Assembly: GCF_017447225.1 (NCBI RefSeq) | Contig: NZ_JAFSNZ010000032.1 | Location: forward strand, 47,524-111,523 | Reading direction: 5' to 3' | Length of the DNA stretch: 64,000 nt | Source: Methanobrevibacter sp. | GTDB taxonomy: Archaea > Methanobacteriota > Methanobacteria > Methanobacteriales > Methanobacteriaceae | Part shown: positions 18,004 to 26,598 of the stretch, one piece after another | How the letters are laid out: each line of letters starts with the position of its first letter | Position numbering within the stretch: position 1 is the first letter of the stretch | The notes under the pieces: generated by a model | The model's database searches: none | What the model saw: the letters and a program-made list of their open reading frames with translations, nothing else | What the model was told of the DNA's origin: nothing | Position numbers and translations under genes: made by a program

Positions 18004-19585
18004 CGATTAAAATTTTTTCAAGATTATCCAGAAATTCATTGGCAAAATCGTCTTTAATTATGATGTTGTTTTTGCAATCTGACTTAATTTCATTTAAAGA
18101 AACGCAAATGTCATAATTATCAGTTTTTAAGTTGTGATTGTTTACAATAACTTTTACAATATCCTTACGGGCTATCATATTGTTTAAGTCATAATCATCA
18201 TTAAATGAAAGCAAAATATCTGTTGAATTGCCGATGTAGTAATTTTCCAGGTCGGATATTAATTCAACAGTATAATCCAAATCATTGAACTTTTTAGAAA
18301 TCTCATGTATCAGTTCTTTATCTTCTTCATTTTTTGAATCTATAATTGTTATTTTGAGATTCTTTTCCGTGAAAAACTTTCTGGAATTGATCTTATCCAA
18401 AAGCAAACATCTGGACAGATATTGACCCCATTTATTCCAAAAAATAGAATAATTTCGTTTGTCATTTTCAAAATAACTTTCACTTTTAACACGAGTACTG
18501 GATTCATGATGGAATAATAAAGCGTTGCCTGCAAAAAGTACTTTATATCCTTTTTTATGTAATTTTAAACAGAAATCAACATCTTCAAGGCCATAAAAAT
18601 ATTCCTCATCTAATCCTGAAAGCTCATCATATACTTTCCTATCAATCAAGTTAACTGCACCGGTTACGGCAACACACTGATTGTTTCGAGTTAATGAAGA
18701 ATCAAAAAGATTTAATCTTGAATCAGACTTATTTACTGCATATAAACAGCAAGGATACATTCTTTCGGCAAAAATGTCCCCACTATGCTGTATTTCATAT
18801 GACTGGTCCCTATTGGCATTGAAATAAAATGGAAAAACGAGTTTCGCTCCAACAGAAGCCACATCCTCATTATACACAATCGTTCCCACCAATTCATTTA
18901 ACCAGCCGTAAGTAGGTTCGATATCATTGTTCAACAAAAGCAAATATTCACCATTAGCTATTTTAGCTGCGTCATTGTTACCTTTAGAAAAACTGACATT
19001 AATGTCATTTTCTATAATTGTGATAGGCAAATCAAGACTTTTTAAATAATTAACGGATTCATCGACAGAAGCATTGTCTACAACAATGATTTCATAATTT
19101 GAATAATTAGTTTTTGCATCAAAATCCTTAAATAAACGTTTTAAATGATTCATACCATCCTTATTTAAAATTATAATTGATACCAGAGGCTCAGTGTCAA
19201 ATTCATAATTGGATAAAAACGCCAAGTTAGTTTCACAGATTTCATTCTTTCTTCTGATGGAATAGGACTGCTGAATGAATTTTCCTTCGGATTTACCGTA
19301 GACCACATAATGAAACAACGGATTTAAATCTGCCTGCTTAACATCAGGATATGCTTTTTGGTAAAAATCCGGATCAAAATCAAGAGAAGGCAATTTTCCT
19401 TCCTTATATCCTTTAACCAGATAATGCGTTAACGCATCTCCGGAAACATCCTCATACATCTCATTGTAAAAATCATGATTGAACAATCCGGAATTATCAA
19501 TTTCATTATAATATCTGCGGTATTTTACATAAGATTTATAATCTCGATTAGAGGGAAGCAATAAACTTAAAAGATTTCTGTCCAT
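17987..19585 (-). CDS. Glycosyltransferase family 2 with N-terminal HY-repeat module
   Basis: A 532-residue protein. Residues about 33-110 hold two HY-repeat units (FYNEMYEDVSGDALTHYLVKG and FYQKAYPDVKQADLNPLFHYVVYG). The GT-A domain follows, with VSIIILNKDGMNHLKRLF, IIVVDNASVDESVNYLKS, SFSKGNNDAAKIANGEYLLL, NNDIEPTYGWLNE and YGLEDVDFCLKLHKKGY. The last 130 residues form a third region that may be a nucleotide-binding-like fold (ITIIDSKNEEDKELIHEISK). It is a paralogue of the gene at 26599-28134, with a nearly identical stretch of about 60 residues around the donor site. Sugar unknown. Confidence 0.86.
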   Translation of the reverse strand: MDRNLLSLLLPSNRDYKSYVKYRRYYNEIDNSGLFNHDFYNEMYEDVSGDALTHYLVKGYKEGKLPSLDFDPDFYQKAYPDVKQADLNPLFHYVVYGKSEGKFIQQSYSIRRKNEICETNLAFLSNYEFDTEPLVSIIILNKDGMNHLKRLFKDFDAKTNYSNYEIIVVDNASVDESVNYLKSLDLPITIIENDINVSFSKGNNDAAKIANGEYLLLLNNDIEPTYGWLNELVGTIVYNEDVASVGAKLVFPFYFNANRDQSYEIQHSGDIFAERMYPCCLYAVNKSDSRLNLFDSSLTRNNQCVAVTGAVNLIDRKVYDELSGLDEEYFYGLEDVDFCLKLHKKGYKVLFAGNALLFHHESSTRVKSESYFENDKRNYSIFWNKWGQYLSRCLLLDKINSRKFFTEKNLKITIIDSKNEEDKELIHEISKKFNDLDYTVELISDLENYYIGNSTDILLSFNDDYDLNNMIARKDIVKVIVNNHNLKTDNYDICVSLNEIKSDCKNNIIIKDDFANEFLDNLEKILIDGYEF

Positions 19586-20617
19586 TTAATCACCTTTATT
19601 TCTAATACTTCTAAGTTTACCTGTTAATTTCCATGAAAACGAATCTCTAATTCCATTGATTTGATTATCCCAATGATTTCTAACCTGATTTAAAGCTTCA
19701 GCTTCATCTCTTAAGGCATCTATATCATTGAACAATAAGTTAATTTCTTCTTTGGTTAAAGTATTTTTCTCTCCAATATTGCCTTCCAGAGATTTAATTA
19801 AATTTCTGCTTGTAATATAATCATCCAATTCAGTTTTATGATGATAATCATCGACTTTTGTCCAATAATCATTGAACCAGATGTATTCAGATGCAACGGA
19901 AGGATGAAAATTATTCTTCCACATCAGATACGTGAAGCTTAACTGATCCTGATTTGTATAATTGATTATTTCCTCCCACCATTGATTCATTAAAGAAATA
20001 ATCTCGGAATCATTATGATTTCTGAATATTGCACCAAGTGACGGCAGCCCATAATGCAGAGGCATTCCTTCGTTTCTATATTTTTCAACCTGTTTTGATA
20101 TGGTGAAATTAGAGTATCTTGGAAATTGAATGGAACTTAGCGCCTCATCAAAGATACAATCACGCTCCGGATGGACAACAGTCAACATTGAAGAATTGAT
20201 ATATTTATAAACATATTCACGAATGCTTCCGACCAATTTAAAAGAGCCATCAATCCAAAAGCTATATTTATTATCCGGAAAGTACTTATTTGGAAAAATT
20301 TTATATTGTTTTGCAATTCTATTGTCATCTAATGTAGAGTCTTCCATCTGGATAATTTCCCATGTATCGGATTTTAAATCGGAATTTTGAGTGAAGCAGA
20401 CATATCTTGTATTATCATCTATAAATTCTGGCTCTTTTAAAGAATCATAACCTCCTGTAAAAGCTGTATAAACGATTAATTCATTATCTTCAATATCACT
20501 AATTAATTCATCATCAACTTCCAAAGTAGGTTGAAATAAATCGCTTAAAATGAAACTATCCACATTTGATTCATATCTTGTTTTAACAACTTCATAAGGG
20601 TCTACATTCTCACTCAT
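19586..20617 (-). CDS. DUF616 / TOD1-MUCI70 glycosyltransferase-like protein
   Basis: A 343-residue protein of the DUF616 family, which in plants and bacteria is linked to glycan synthesis. Landmarks are IVYTAFTGGYDSLKEPEFID, YVCFTQNSDLKSDTWEI, RIAKQYKIFPNKYFPDNKYSFWIDGSF (a D-x-S/T type acidic motif), HPERDCIFDEA and NQDQLSFTYLMWKN. The C-terminus ends in FSWKLTGKLRSIR, the SWKLT tail shared with other proteins of the cluster. The start is placed at ATG 20617; a TTG four codons earlier is less likely. The same domain is fused to a GT-B enzyme in the 24027-26594 gene. Catalysis is inferred from the family. Confidence 0.82.
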   Translation of the reverse strand: MSENVDPYEVVKTRYESNVDSFILSDLFQPTLEVDDELISDIEDNELIVYTAFTGGYDSLKEPEFIDDNTRYVCFTQNSDLKSDTWEIIQMEDSTLDDNRIAKQYKIFPNKYFPDNKYSFWIDGSFKLVGSIREYVYKYINSSMLTVVHPERDCIFDEALSSIQFPRYSNFTISKQVEKYRNEGMPLHYGLPSLGAIFRNHNDSEIISLMNQWWEEIINYTNQDQLSFTYLMWKNNFHPSVASEYIWFNDYWTKVDDYHHKTELDDYITSRNLIKSLEGNIGEKNTLTKEEINLLFNDIDALRDEAEALNQVRNHWDNQINGIRDSFSWKLTGKLRSIRNKGD

Positions 20618-20654
20618 AAAAATCAGCAATAAAAATTAATGTCAATATTTAATA

Positions 20655-20702
20655 TTCACTTGATATTAATTAAATATATCTAAAAATAGAAAAAAAATAA
20701 AA
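20655..20702 (-). terminator. U-tract terminator after the small membrane protein pair, then promoter for the DUF616 gene
   Basis: Minus-strand sequence after the stop at 20703 is rich in T runs (ATTTTATTTTTTTTCT). An AT-rich stretch with ATATATTTAA at 20667-20676 follows and could be the TATA box of the DUF616 gene. No hairpin is seen. U-tract termination is usual in archaea. Confidence 0.4.
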
Positions 20703-20984
20703 TTAGTGGAAAAATGAAATAATTCCTGGTAATGATTCAAGCATTGCTTGAATACCTAAAATGAATATAGCAAGCCCGCCAATGAAATTAATATGTCTTG
20801 CATATTTAATAGCCGCTTTTGTACCTAAAGTACCGATTAATAACCAACAAATAACAGCAATAAAACTTAAAATAGATAGACCTACAGGATCAACACCAGC
20901 ACCAACACCCTGCGCCGCTAAAATAAGGTTTTCAATGTTTCCAAAAACAATTAAACCCAAAAATTGTTTTAATTCATTAGTCAT
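20703..20984 (-). CDS. Small membrane protein, half-size LysE/MntP-like, paralogue of next gene
   Basis: A 93-residue protein with three hydrophobic segments: FLGLIVFGNIENLIL, LSILSFIAVICWLLIGTLGT, and INFIGGLAIFILGIQAML. Order and spacing resemble one half of the MntP/CadD (LysE superfamily) transporters, where the first helix has an acidic metal-binding residue; here the corresponding place reads GNIEN. This resemblance is from memory and weak. ATG 20984 is preferred because AGGGGAG is just upstream. It begins 1 nt after the stop of its paralogue, so the two are cotranscribed and may form a heterodimeric carrier. Function not known. Confidence 0.7.
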   Translation of the reverse strand: MTNELKQFLGLIVFGNIENLILAAQGVGAGVDPVGLSILSFIAVICWLLIGTLGTKAAIKYARHINFIGGLAIFILGIQAMLESLPGIISFFH

Positions 20985-20985
20985 T

Positions 20986-21252
20986 TTATTCTCCCCTAAT
21001 GGATTCAATCATAGCCTGTGCACCTAATATGAAAATAACAAGGCCACCGAAAAAGTCAATGAAATCAACATAATCTAAAGCAATTTGAGTTCCAAAAGTT
21101 CCAATAGCTAACCACATAGCTACTGCAATAAAACTAGCAATACCTAATTTAACGGGATTAACACCAGCCACAACACCTTGAGAAGAAAGAACTAAATTTT
21201 CAATATTTCCGAAGATTATCAATCCAACAAAAGGTAAATACTCTTCCAACAT
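20986..21252 (-). CDS. Small membrane protein, half-size LysE/MntP-like
   Basis: An 88-residue paralogue of the downstream gene, with matching segments FVGLIIFGNIENLVLSSQG, IASFIAVAMWLAIGTFGT and IDFFGGLVIFILGAQAMIES. Conserved across both are GNIENL, the SFIAV-W-IGT-GT block and the FGGL-IFILG-QAM block. GGTGAT lies 5 nt before the ATG. It has its own TATA box (21331-21339) and a leader hairpin (21276-21291), so this pair is a separate unit placed inside the glycan cluster. Possible divalent-cation or small-solute transport is only a suggestion. Confidence 0.7.
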   Translation of the reverse strand: MLEEYLPFVGLIIFGNIENLVLSSQGVVAGVNPVKLGIASFIAVAMWLAIGTFGTQIALDYVDFIDFFGGLVIFILGAQAMIESIRGE

Positions 21253-21275
21253 TCATCATCACCATTCCCCATAAC

Positions 21276-21291
21276 CGGAAGATAACTTCCG
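21276..21291. promoter_or_regulatory. Leader hairpin or operator of the small membrane protein pair
   Basis: CGGAAG (21276-21281) and CTTCCG (21286-21291) form a perfect, GC-rich 6-bp stem with a 4-nt loop, in an otherwise AT-rich leader. It lies 24 nt upstream of the ATG and about 20 nt downstream of the expected start site, so it is probably in the mRNA. Confidence 0.5.
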
Positions 21292-21330
21292 ATAGATTTT
21301 CTTTCCTTGAATAGTATTAACATTTAAAAA

Positions 21331-21339
21331 TATATAAAA
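21331..21339 (-). promoter_or_regulatory. TATA box of the small membrane protein pair
   Basis: TTTTATATA on the minus strand. A start site near 21310 would give a leader of about 58 nt that contains the hairpin. Confidence 0.5.
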
Positions 21340-21345
21340 CTATCC

Positions 21346-22872
21346 TTATTTTGAAAGAATATCATCCCATAATTTAATTCTATCTTCGATAGTGTACTCA
21401 TTTAAAACTTTAGTTAACGCATTATTTCGAATATTTTCTCTTAATGATGCATCTAAAATAAGATTTTCTATCTTTTCAACCCATTCATCTTCATCATTAG
21501 CTAAAAATCCATCAAAGCCATCTTTGACAACATTATTATAAACACACATATTAGAAAAAACACCAGGAATACCCAAAACAGCCAATTCTATAAATTTCAA
21601 CTCACTTTTACATTGATTGAATGATGAATTCTCAAGAGGAACAAGAGCAATGTCCCAATCAACAGTATCTGCCAACCAAGGCATGAATTTTTCAAAATCC
21701 ATATTATTTGGCGGAAGCTGAACTGGCTTGAACCAATCCTCATCAACATTATCAGAGGCATTAAATCCGCCAATTATTTCAAAATCAAAGTCATATTTTT
21801 CCTTTAATTTTAAAATAACATTTTTTATTAAGAATAAATCTTTTGTATGGGTTAATGTACCATAATAACCTAATTTAAGTTTTCCTTCACGTTTAATATC
21901 ATCTTTTATATCAAAAACAGAATTCACATAATAATTTGAGATAATCACCGTTTTATTTTTATCAAACTTTGAAGCTAAAGTAGGAGTGGTTACTGTAATA
22001 ACATCCGAAGCATCAATAATATCATTAATTGACTGCGATACCCTCGTTACATATTCATATGACGGACTATTTTCTTCAACACCCAATAAATCATCATCAG
22101 TCTCATAAACTAATTTAATTCCATATCTTTGGCATTTTTCACGAAGAACATCTAAAAAAGGCAAAATTCTTTGAACCACAACAACATCGAACAGCCTGCA
22201 TCTCAAGATATTGTCAATATCCATCATGACAAAACTATCCATACCATACATGAAAAATGTGTATTTTTCGCTTTTGGATAATTCCGAGAACAATCCGTGA
22301 AGCCTGATGTATGGACATGGGGCTAAATTTTCAAAAGGATCATTTGTAAAAACACCAACACGAATACTATCCATTTCAATAGGATTTTCACGCTGAATAT
22401 AAGGAATCAGCGTTTTTTTATCCATTATATAATATGAATCATTGACAATTTTCTCCACTTTAGTTTTTTCATTTGAAAAATACTGTTCAAAAAGAGGTAT
22501 TTCAAGTGTATTTATATAATTATTGTCCAAAATATTGATATTATTATTTTTAAAAAAACCATCTAAAACATAGTCCAAAATAGGATTTAATACATTATAC
22601 GTATTTTTATAGAATTCCAGATTGAAAATATCACTTGTATATGATTGCTGGACTTCCAATGTATCATTGACCCCATAATACAAGTAATGAAGAATATAAT
22701 CTAAATCATTTAAATTTCCATGAACTTCAATGTATTTTTCCTCATCAAGAATAGCCAGACTTTTTATCCTTGAATAGGCATTTTGATATTGGGAAATTTT
22801 TTGCGGATTCCCTTTGGATTTAAACGCAATATAAGCTTTAGGATTTCTTTTAATTGATTTAGAAAAAATCAT
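21346..22872 (-). CDS. Glycosyltransferase, GT4-like, with degenerate HY-repeat N-terminus
   Basis: A 508-residue GT-B protein. The N-terminus has the repeat module in weak form (YIEVHGNLNDLDYILHYLYYG). The catalytic part has VGVFTNDPFENLAPCPYIRL, KLVYETDDDLLG, KLGYYGTLTHTKDLFLI and the donor-side CKSELKFIELAVLGIPGVFS. It is a clear paralogue of the C-terminal half of the 855-residue fusion gene at 24027-26594, which has YESDDDFLD, GYFGTLTHENDLELI and CKSELKYIEFSALGIPVVAS. It is transcribed away from the plus-strand GT2 at 22921, from a shared 48-bp promoter region. Sugar unknown. Confidence 0.84.
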   Translation of the reverse strand: MIFSKSIKRNPKAYIAFKSKGNPQKISQYQNAYSRIKSLAILDEEKYIEVHGNLNDLDYILHYLYYGVNDTLEVQQSYTSDIFNLEFYKNTYNVLNPILDYVLDGFFKNNNINILDNNYINTLEIPLFEQYFSNEKTKVEKIVNDSYYIMDKKTLIPYIQRENPIEMDSIRVGVFTNDPFENLAPCPYIRLHGLFSELSKSEKYTFFMYGMDSFVMMDIDNILRCRLFDVVVVQRILPFLDVLREKCQRYGIKLVYETDDDLLGVEENSPSYEYVTRVSQSINDIIDASDVITVTTPTLASKFDKNKTVIISNYYVNSVFDIKDDIKREGKLKLGYYGTLTHTKDLFLIKNVILKLKEKYDFDFEIIGGFNASDNVDEDWFKPVQLPPNNMDFEKFMPWLADTVDWDIALVPLENSSFNQCKSELKFIELAVLGIPGVFSNMCVYNNVVKDGFDGFLANDEDEWVEKIENLILDASLRENIRNNALTKVLNEYTIEDRIKLWDDILSK

Positions 22873-22920
22873 GATTTCAACTCTTAATTATATATAATAC
22901 ATTAACATAAAAATAAATTT
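22873..22920. promoter_or_regulatory. Compact divergent promoter
   Basis: Only 48 bp separate two divergent glycosyltransferase genes. The nearly symmetric TTATATATAATA at about 22887-22898 can act as TATA box in both directions. For the plus-strand gene the distance to the ATG (about 29 bp from the box centre) and the absence of a ribosome binding site suggest a leaderless transcript. Confidence 0.5.
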
Positions 22921-24030
22921 ATGTCATATAAAGTAACTGTTATTATTCCATCATATAATAGTGTTGAATTTTTAGACTCAACAATAAACTCAATAAAAGC
23001 TCAAACAATCGGCTTTGAGAATATTGAATTAATAATTGTTGATGACTACTCAACAGACTCCACACAAGAGTTAATTGACAAATATTGTGCGGAATATGAA
23101 AATATTAAAACATATGAATCCGGCAAAAAGACTGGAACTCCCGGAAGAGCCAGAAATATTGGAATAGCTAACAGTGAATCAGACTATATTATGTTTATAG
23201 ACCATGACGACAATTATCTTCCAGACACCGTTGAAAAATTATATAATGCCATTACAGCAAATTCCAGTGATGTTGCCATTGGTAAATTTCAAACATTTGG
23301 GGAAAACTATTTTGTAACAGAAGACTGGATAACAGAAGATACCATTTTAAATTCCATTGATGAAAATCTATTATTCTTCTCAATAAATGGAATTTGGAGA
23401 ATGATATTTCCTAAAGAATTCCTATTAAAACATGACATAACATTCCCAGAAGGTGTCTTTGCAGAAGATTTGACATTTATGATTGATGTTTTTGTTAATT
23501 CAAATAAAATTGTCTTTATAAATGATGTTGTTTATAATTTTAGATTAAGAACTGGCGATAATTCATCAACAAGCTTATCAAAAGGAATGCATTATTTGGA
23601 CGGATTAATAGAAGGTTATTTGTATACAATTGATGTATTGAAGAAAAATAATGCCTGCAAATATTATGATACTGTTTTTAATCAGCACTTATCAGTATGG
23701 CTAAGTGATGTTGCATTGAGTGAAACGATAGATTTTGAAGATAAGAAAGTATTGGTTAACAAATCTATCCCCTTATTTAAACAACTGAATAATGTGGAAC
23801 CTTTCCCGCAAAATAATGCTATTAAAAGTATTATCAACCAGATAATTGCAGGAAACCTGGATGAAGCATATATGCAGATGGGAGACTACCAGTTATTTAC
23901 CAATAGAATTCATAATCTGGAAGTAGAATTAAATCAGAAAACCGAACAGGTTGCAAGACTTCAAACTACAAAAGGCTGGTTTAAATATAAGGTAAATAAT
24001 ATAAAACAAAGATTAAAAAAAGAAATCTAA
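22921..24030 (+). CDS. Glycosyltransferase family 2 (DHDD subgroup)
   Basis: A 369-residue GT-A enzyme, the only plus-strand gene inside the 9-37 kb cluster. Motifs: VTVIIPSYNSVEFLDSTINS, LIIVDDYSTDST, GTPGRARNIGIANSESDYI, FIDHDDNYLPD and WRMIFPKEFLLKHDITF. It shares the DHDD signature and layout with the pair at 14333-16415. The last 40 residues form a short coiled coil (HNLEVELNQKTEQVARL) and end in TKGWFKYKVNNIKQRLKK, a weak form of the SWKLT tail. The last 4 bp overlap the end of the convergent 24027 gene. No ribosome binding site is visible. Confidence 0.86.
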   Translation: MSYKVTVIIPSYNSVEFLDSTINSIKAQTIGFENIELIIVDDYSTDSTQELIDKYCAEYENIKTYESGKKTGTPGRARNIGIANSESDYIMFIDHDDNYLPDTVEKLYNAITANSSDVAIGKFQTFGENYFVTEDWITEDTILNSIDENLLFFSINGIWRMIFPKEFLLKHDITFPEGVFAEDLTFMIDVFVNSNKIVFINDVVYNFRLRTGDNSSTSLSKGMHYLDGLIEGYLYTIDVLKKNNACKYYDTVFNQHLSVWLSDVALSETIDFEDKKVLVNKSIPLFKQLNNVEPFPQNNAIKSIINQIIAGNLDEAYMQMGDYQLFTNRIHNLEVELNQKTEQVARLQTTKGWFKYKVNNIKQRLKKEI

Positions 24031-26594
24031 CCTTTTAATTTTTTAAATATATCATCCCACTGGCTTAAACGGGATTTGATATTATAATTTTCCAATATAT
24101 CGTTTCTGGCATTATTAACCATTCCGTTTCTTAAAATTGGGTCTTCAACCAATAATGAGAGTTTATCTACCCATTCATCCTCATTATTCGCCAAAAATCC
24201 AGTTACCCCCTCTTCAATAGCCTCATTGTAAACATTCATATCACTTGCAACGACCGGAATTCCCAAGGCTGAGAATTCAATGTATTTAAGCTCACTTTTA
24301 CATTTATTAAATTCTGTGTTTACTAAAGGAATAATACCAATATCCCAATCCGAATTTTTACCTAACCAGTCGTAAAATGTATGCATTGACATTGGATAAT
24401 AAGGAATCTTTCGGACATTATACCAATCAGAATTTTCATCAATTGAAGCACCGGCGATTTCGAAGACCACATTTATTCCCTTTTTGGAAAATATGTCTTT
24501 TAATCTTAAAATTACATTATGAATCAGTTCCAAATCATTCTCATGAGTTAAAGTTCCAAAATAGCCTATTTTAATGAAATCATTTCCCCTGAAAGAAAAA
24601 GGCCTTAAAGGCAAGTAATCATTCACATAATAGTTTTTAATTACTTCAACATTATCAATATCCAGATTATTGAAACGATTTTTCAGCTCATTGGTACTGA
24701 CAACTACCTGGTCTGAATTAGTTACTAGCTTTTTAATATTATCGAAATTGCCCAAAATATAGTTGTAAGACGGATTGGCGGGATTGATATCCAGGAAATC
24801 ATCATCACTTTCATAAACAATTTTTATATTATGCTTTTTAGCTTTCTTTAAAATGTAATTAGAATACGGATTGACTCTTTGAATGACAATTACATCAAAT
24901 ATATGGGCATTTATCATGTTGTCAATATCCAAAAGAGGCATGATTTCCTGACCATAAATGAAAAAGTGATAATCCCCACTTTCAGACAGCTTGAAAAATG
25001 GAGTGTGTATGCGTATAAATGGACATGCATTCATATTATCATAATTATCTTCTAAAAACACTCCAACCTTTATTGTATCTGTTTTAAATTCCTTATTAGT
25101 AACTATATAATCAATCAATACTTTTGAATCTGTTATATACCTGTTGGAGTCCAGTTCTTTTTTAATACGATCAGTAGCAAAGTTATCTAACTGTAAATGA
25201 ATGTTTTGAGTTAAATTGGATAGGAAATGAGGATATTTTCTATTAAACCTTAATTTTTGATTATATCCTTTTTTGATATAGTGAAGTATAGGATCATCAT
25301 CACCCACATCATTAACACTGATATAATAATATAAATCAAAAATAGGGTCAATATATTTTATTTTTTCATCAATAGAATCTGTTTTTGAACCGTGTTCAAT
25401 GAAATGCAATACAGCATCGGGACTTGGATGTATTGAATTATATTGGGATTCATTCAAGATTCCCAAATTCTTTATTGCAGAATATTCGCTGAGTTCTTCG
25501 CCCACACCAACATTTGAATTTTTTGCGGACTTCAGATAATGATTATTCTTAACCTTGCGTGCAAGACTTCCGGCAACTCTTAACGGTTTTGTTAATTTCA
25601 ATGAATTTGAGTTGATGAATTCATTATATTCGTTTTGTAAAAATCCGATTCTTCCGGCAGTATCGATTCTATATCCTGCCATCCCCTTAACATCATTAAC
25701 AAGAAGATAAAGTTCTTCACGGGATAATTCTATTGTATCTCCCAACTCCATATTTTCCACATCGACGCCGATTTTTGCCCTTAAATTGTCACTTGTTATC
25801 GGTGTTGTTAATATGACCTTATGGTGGTAATTTTCACCTTCTTTAGCCCAGTATTCATTGTCCCAATAGTAGATTTTGCTTACAGAAGGATGAAAATCGT
25901 TTTTCCATGCCACATATGCAAAACTAAGTTGATCCTGATTTGTATATTTAATATTTTCATCCCACCAATCTTCCATTACCTGAATTACATCCGGATGATT
26001 ATGCTGTCTGAAAAGCGCCCCCATTACCCCTAAACCGTAATGCTCTGGAAATCCCTGGGAGCGATAATATTCTATTTGCTCTTCCATGACTGCTCTTGGG
26101 TAACGTGGGATAATTTTAGATGCATCATACTCTTCATAAACACAGTCTCTTTCTGTATGAACAACAACCAACATTTTAGAGTTAGCTCGGATATTTTTAT
26201 AGATATATTCACGAATGCTTCCTTTAATTTTAAAGGTACCGTCTAGCCAAAAGCTATATTTATAATCTTTTAAGTATTTGTGTGGGAGAAGTTTGTATTG
26301 TTTGGCCTTTCTATTATTATCCAAGATAGATTCATCCATAGGAATTATTTTCCATAAGTCTGATGTTAATTCAGCATTATCGGTAAAACAGATATAATCA
26401 CAGTTTTCATCAATGACTTCAGGATGCTTTAAAGTATCATAATCACCTGTGAAAGCTGTATAGATAGCTATTTTATTATTTTTTATATCTTCAATTGTTT
26501 CTTCACAAGAATCAGTTGAATGATCAAATAATGGCCTGTCAATATGTTTTTCTGAAACCTCTTGGTAAGTTTCATAAATCTCATCATATCCCAT
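24027..26594 (-). CDS. Bifunctional-looking protein: DUF616 domain fused to HY-repeat and GT4-like domain
   Basis: An 855-residue fusion. Residues about 35-290 are a DUF616 domain (KIAIYTAFTGDYDTLKHPEV, KAKQYKLLPHKYL, SFWLDGTFKIKG, HTERDCVYEEYD, NQDQLSFAYVAWKN). A KLTKPLR segment near 345 recalls the SWKLT tail. Residues about 370-455 hold degenerate HY-repeat units (YYYISVNDVGDDDPILHYIKKG). Residues about 500-855 are a GT4-like enzyme (YESDDDFLD, GYFGTLTHENDLELI, CKSELKYIEFSALGIPVVAS). Both halves also exist as separate neighbouring genes (19586-20617 and 21346-22872). GTGAT precedes the ATG. It probably adds two sugars in sequence, an inference from the fusion. Confidence 0.84.
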   Translation of the reverse strand: MGYDEIYETYQEVSEKHIDRPLFDHSTDSCEETIEDIKNNKIAIYTAFTGDYDTLKHPEVIDENCDYICFTDNAELTSDLWKIIPMDESILDNNRKAKQYKLLPHKYLKDYKYSFWLDGTFKIKGSIREYIYKNIRANSKMLVVVHTERDCVYEEYDASKIIPRYPRAVMEEQIEYYRSQGFPEHYGLGVMGALFRQHNHPDVIQVMEDWWDENIKYTNQDQLSFAYVAWKNDFHPSVSKIYYWDNEYWAKEGENYHHKVILTTPITSDNLRAKIGVDVENMELGDTIELSREELYLLVNDVKGMAGYRIDTAGRIGFLQNEYNEFINSNSLKLTKPLRVAGSLARKVKNNHYLKSAKNSNVGVGEELSEYSAIKNLGILNESQYNSIHPSPDAVLHFIEHGSKTDSIDEKIKYIDPIFDLYYYISVNDVGDDDPILHYIKKGYNQKLRFNRKYPHFLSNLTQNIHLQLDNFATDRIKKELDSNRYITDSKVLIDYIVTNKEFKTDTIKVGVFLEDNYDNMNACPFIRIHTPFFKLSESGDYHFFIYGQEIMPLLDIDNMINAHIFDVIVIQRVNPYSNYILKKAKKHNIKIVYESDDDFLDINPANPSYNYILGNFDNIKKLVTNSDQVVVSTNELKNRFNNLDIDNVEVIKNYYVNDYLPLRPFSFRGNDFIKIGYFGTLTHENDLELIHNVILRLKDIFSKKGINVVFEIAGASIDENSDWYNVRKIPYYPMSMHTFYDWLGKNSDWDIGIIPLVNTEFNKCKSELKYIEFSALGIPVVASDMNVYNEAIEEGVTGFLANNEDEWVDKLSLLVEDPILRNGMVNNARNDILENYNIKSRLSQWDDIFKKLKG

Positions 26595-26598
26595 AATA

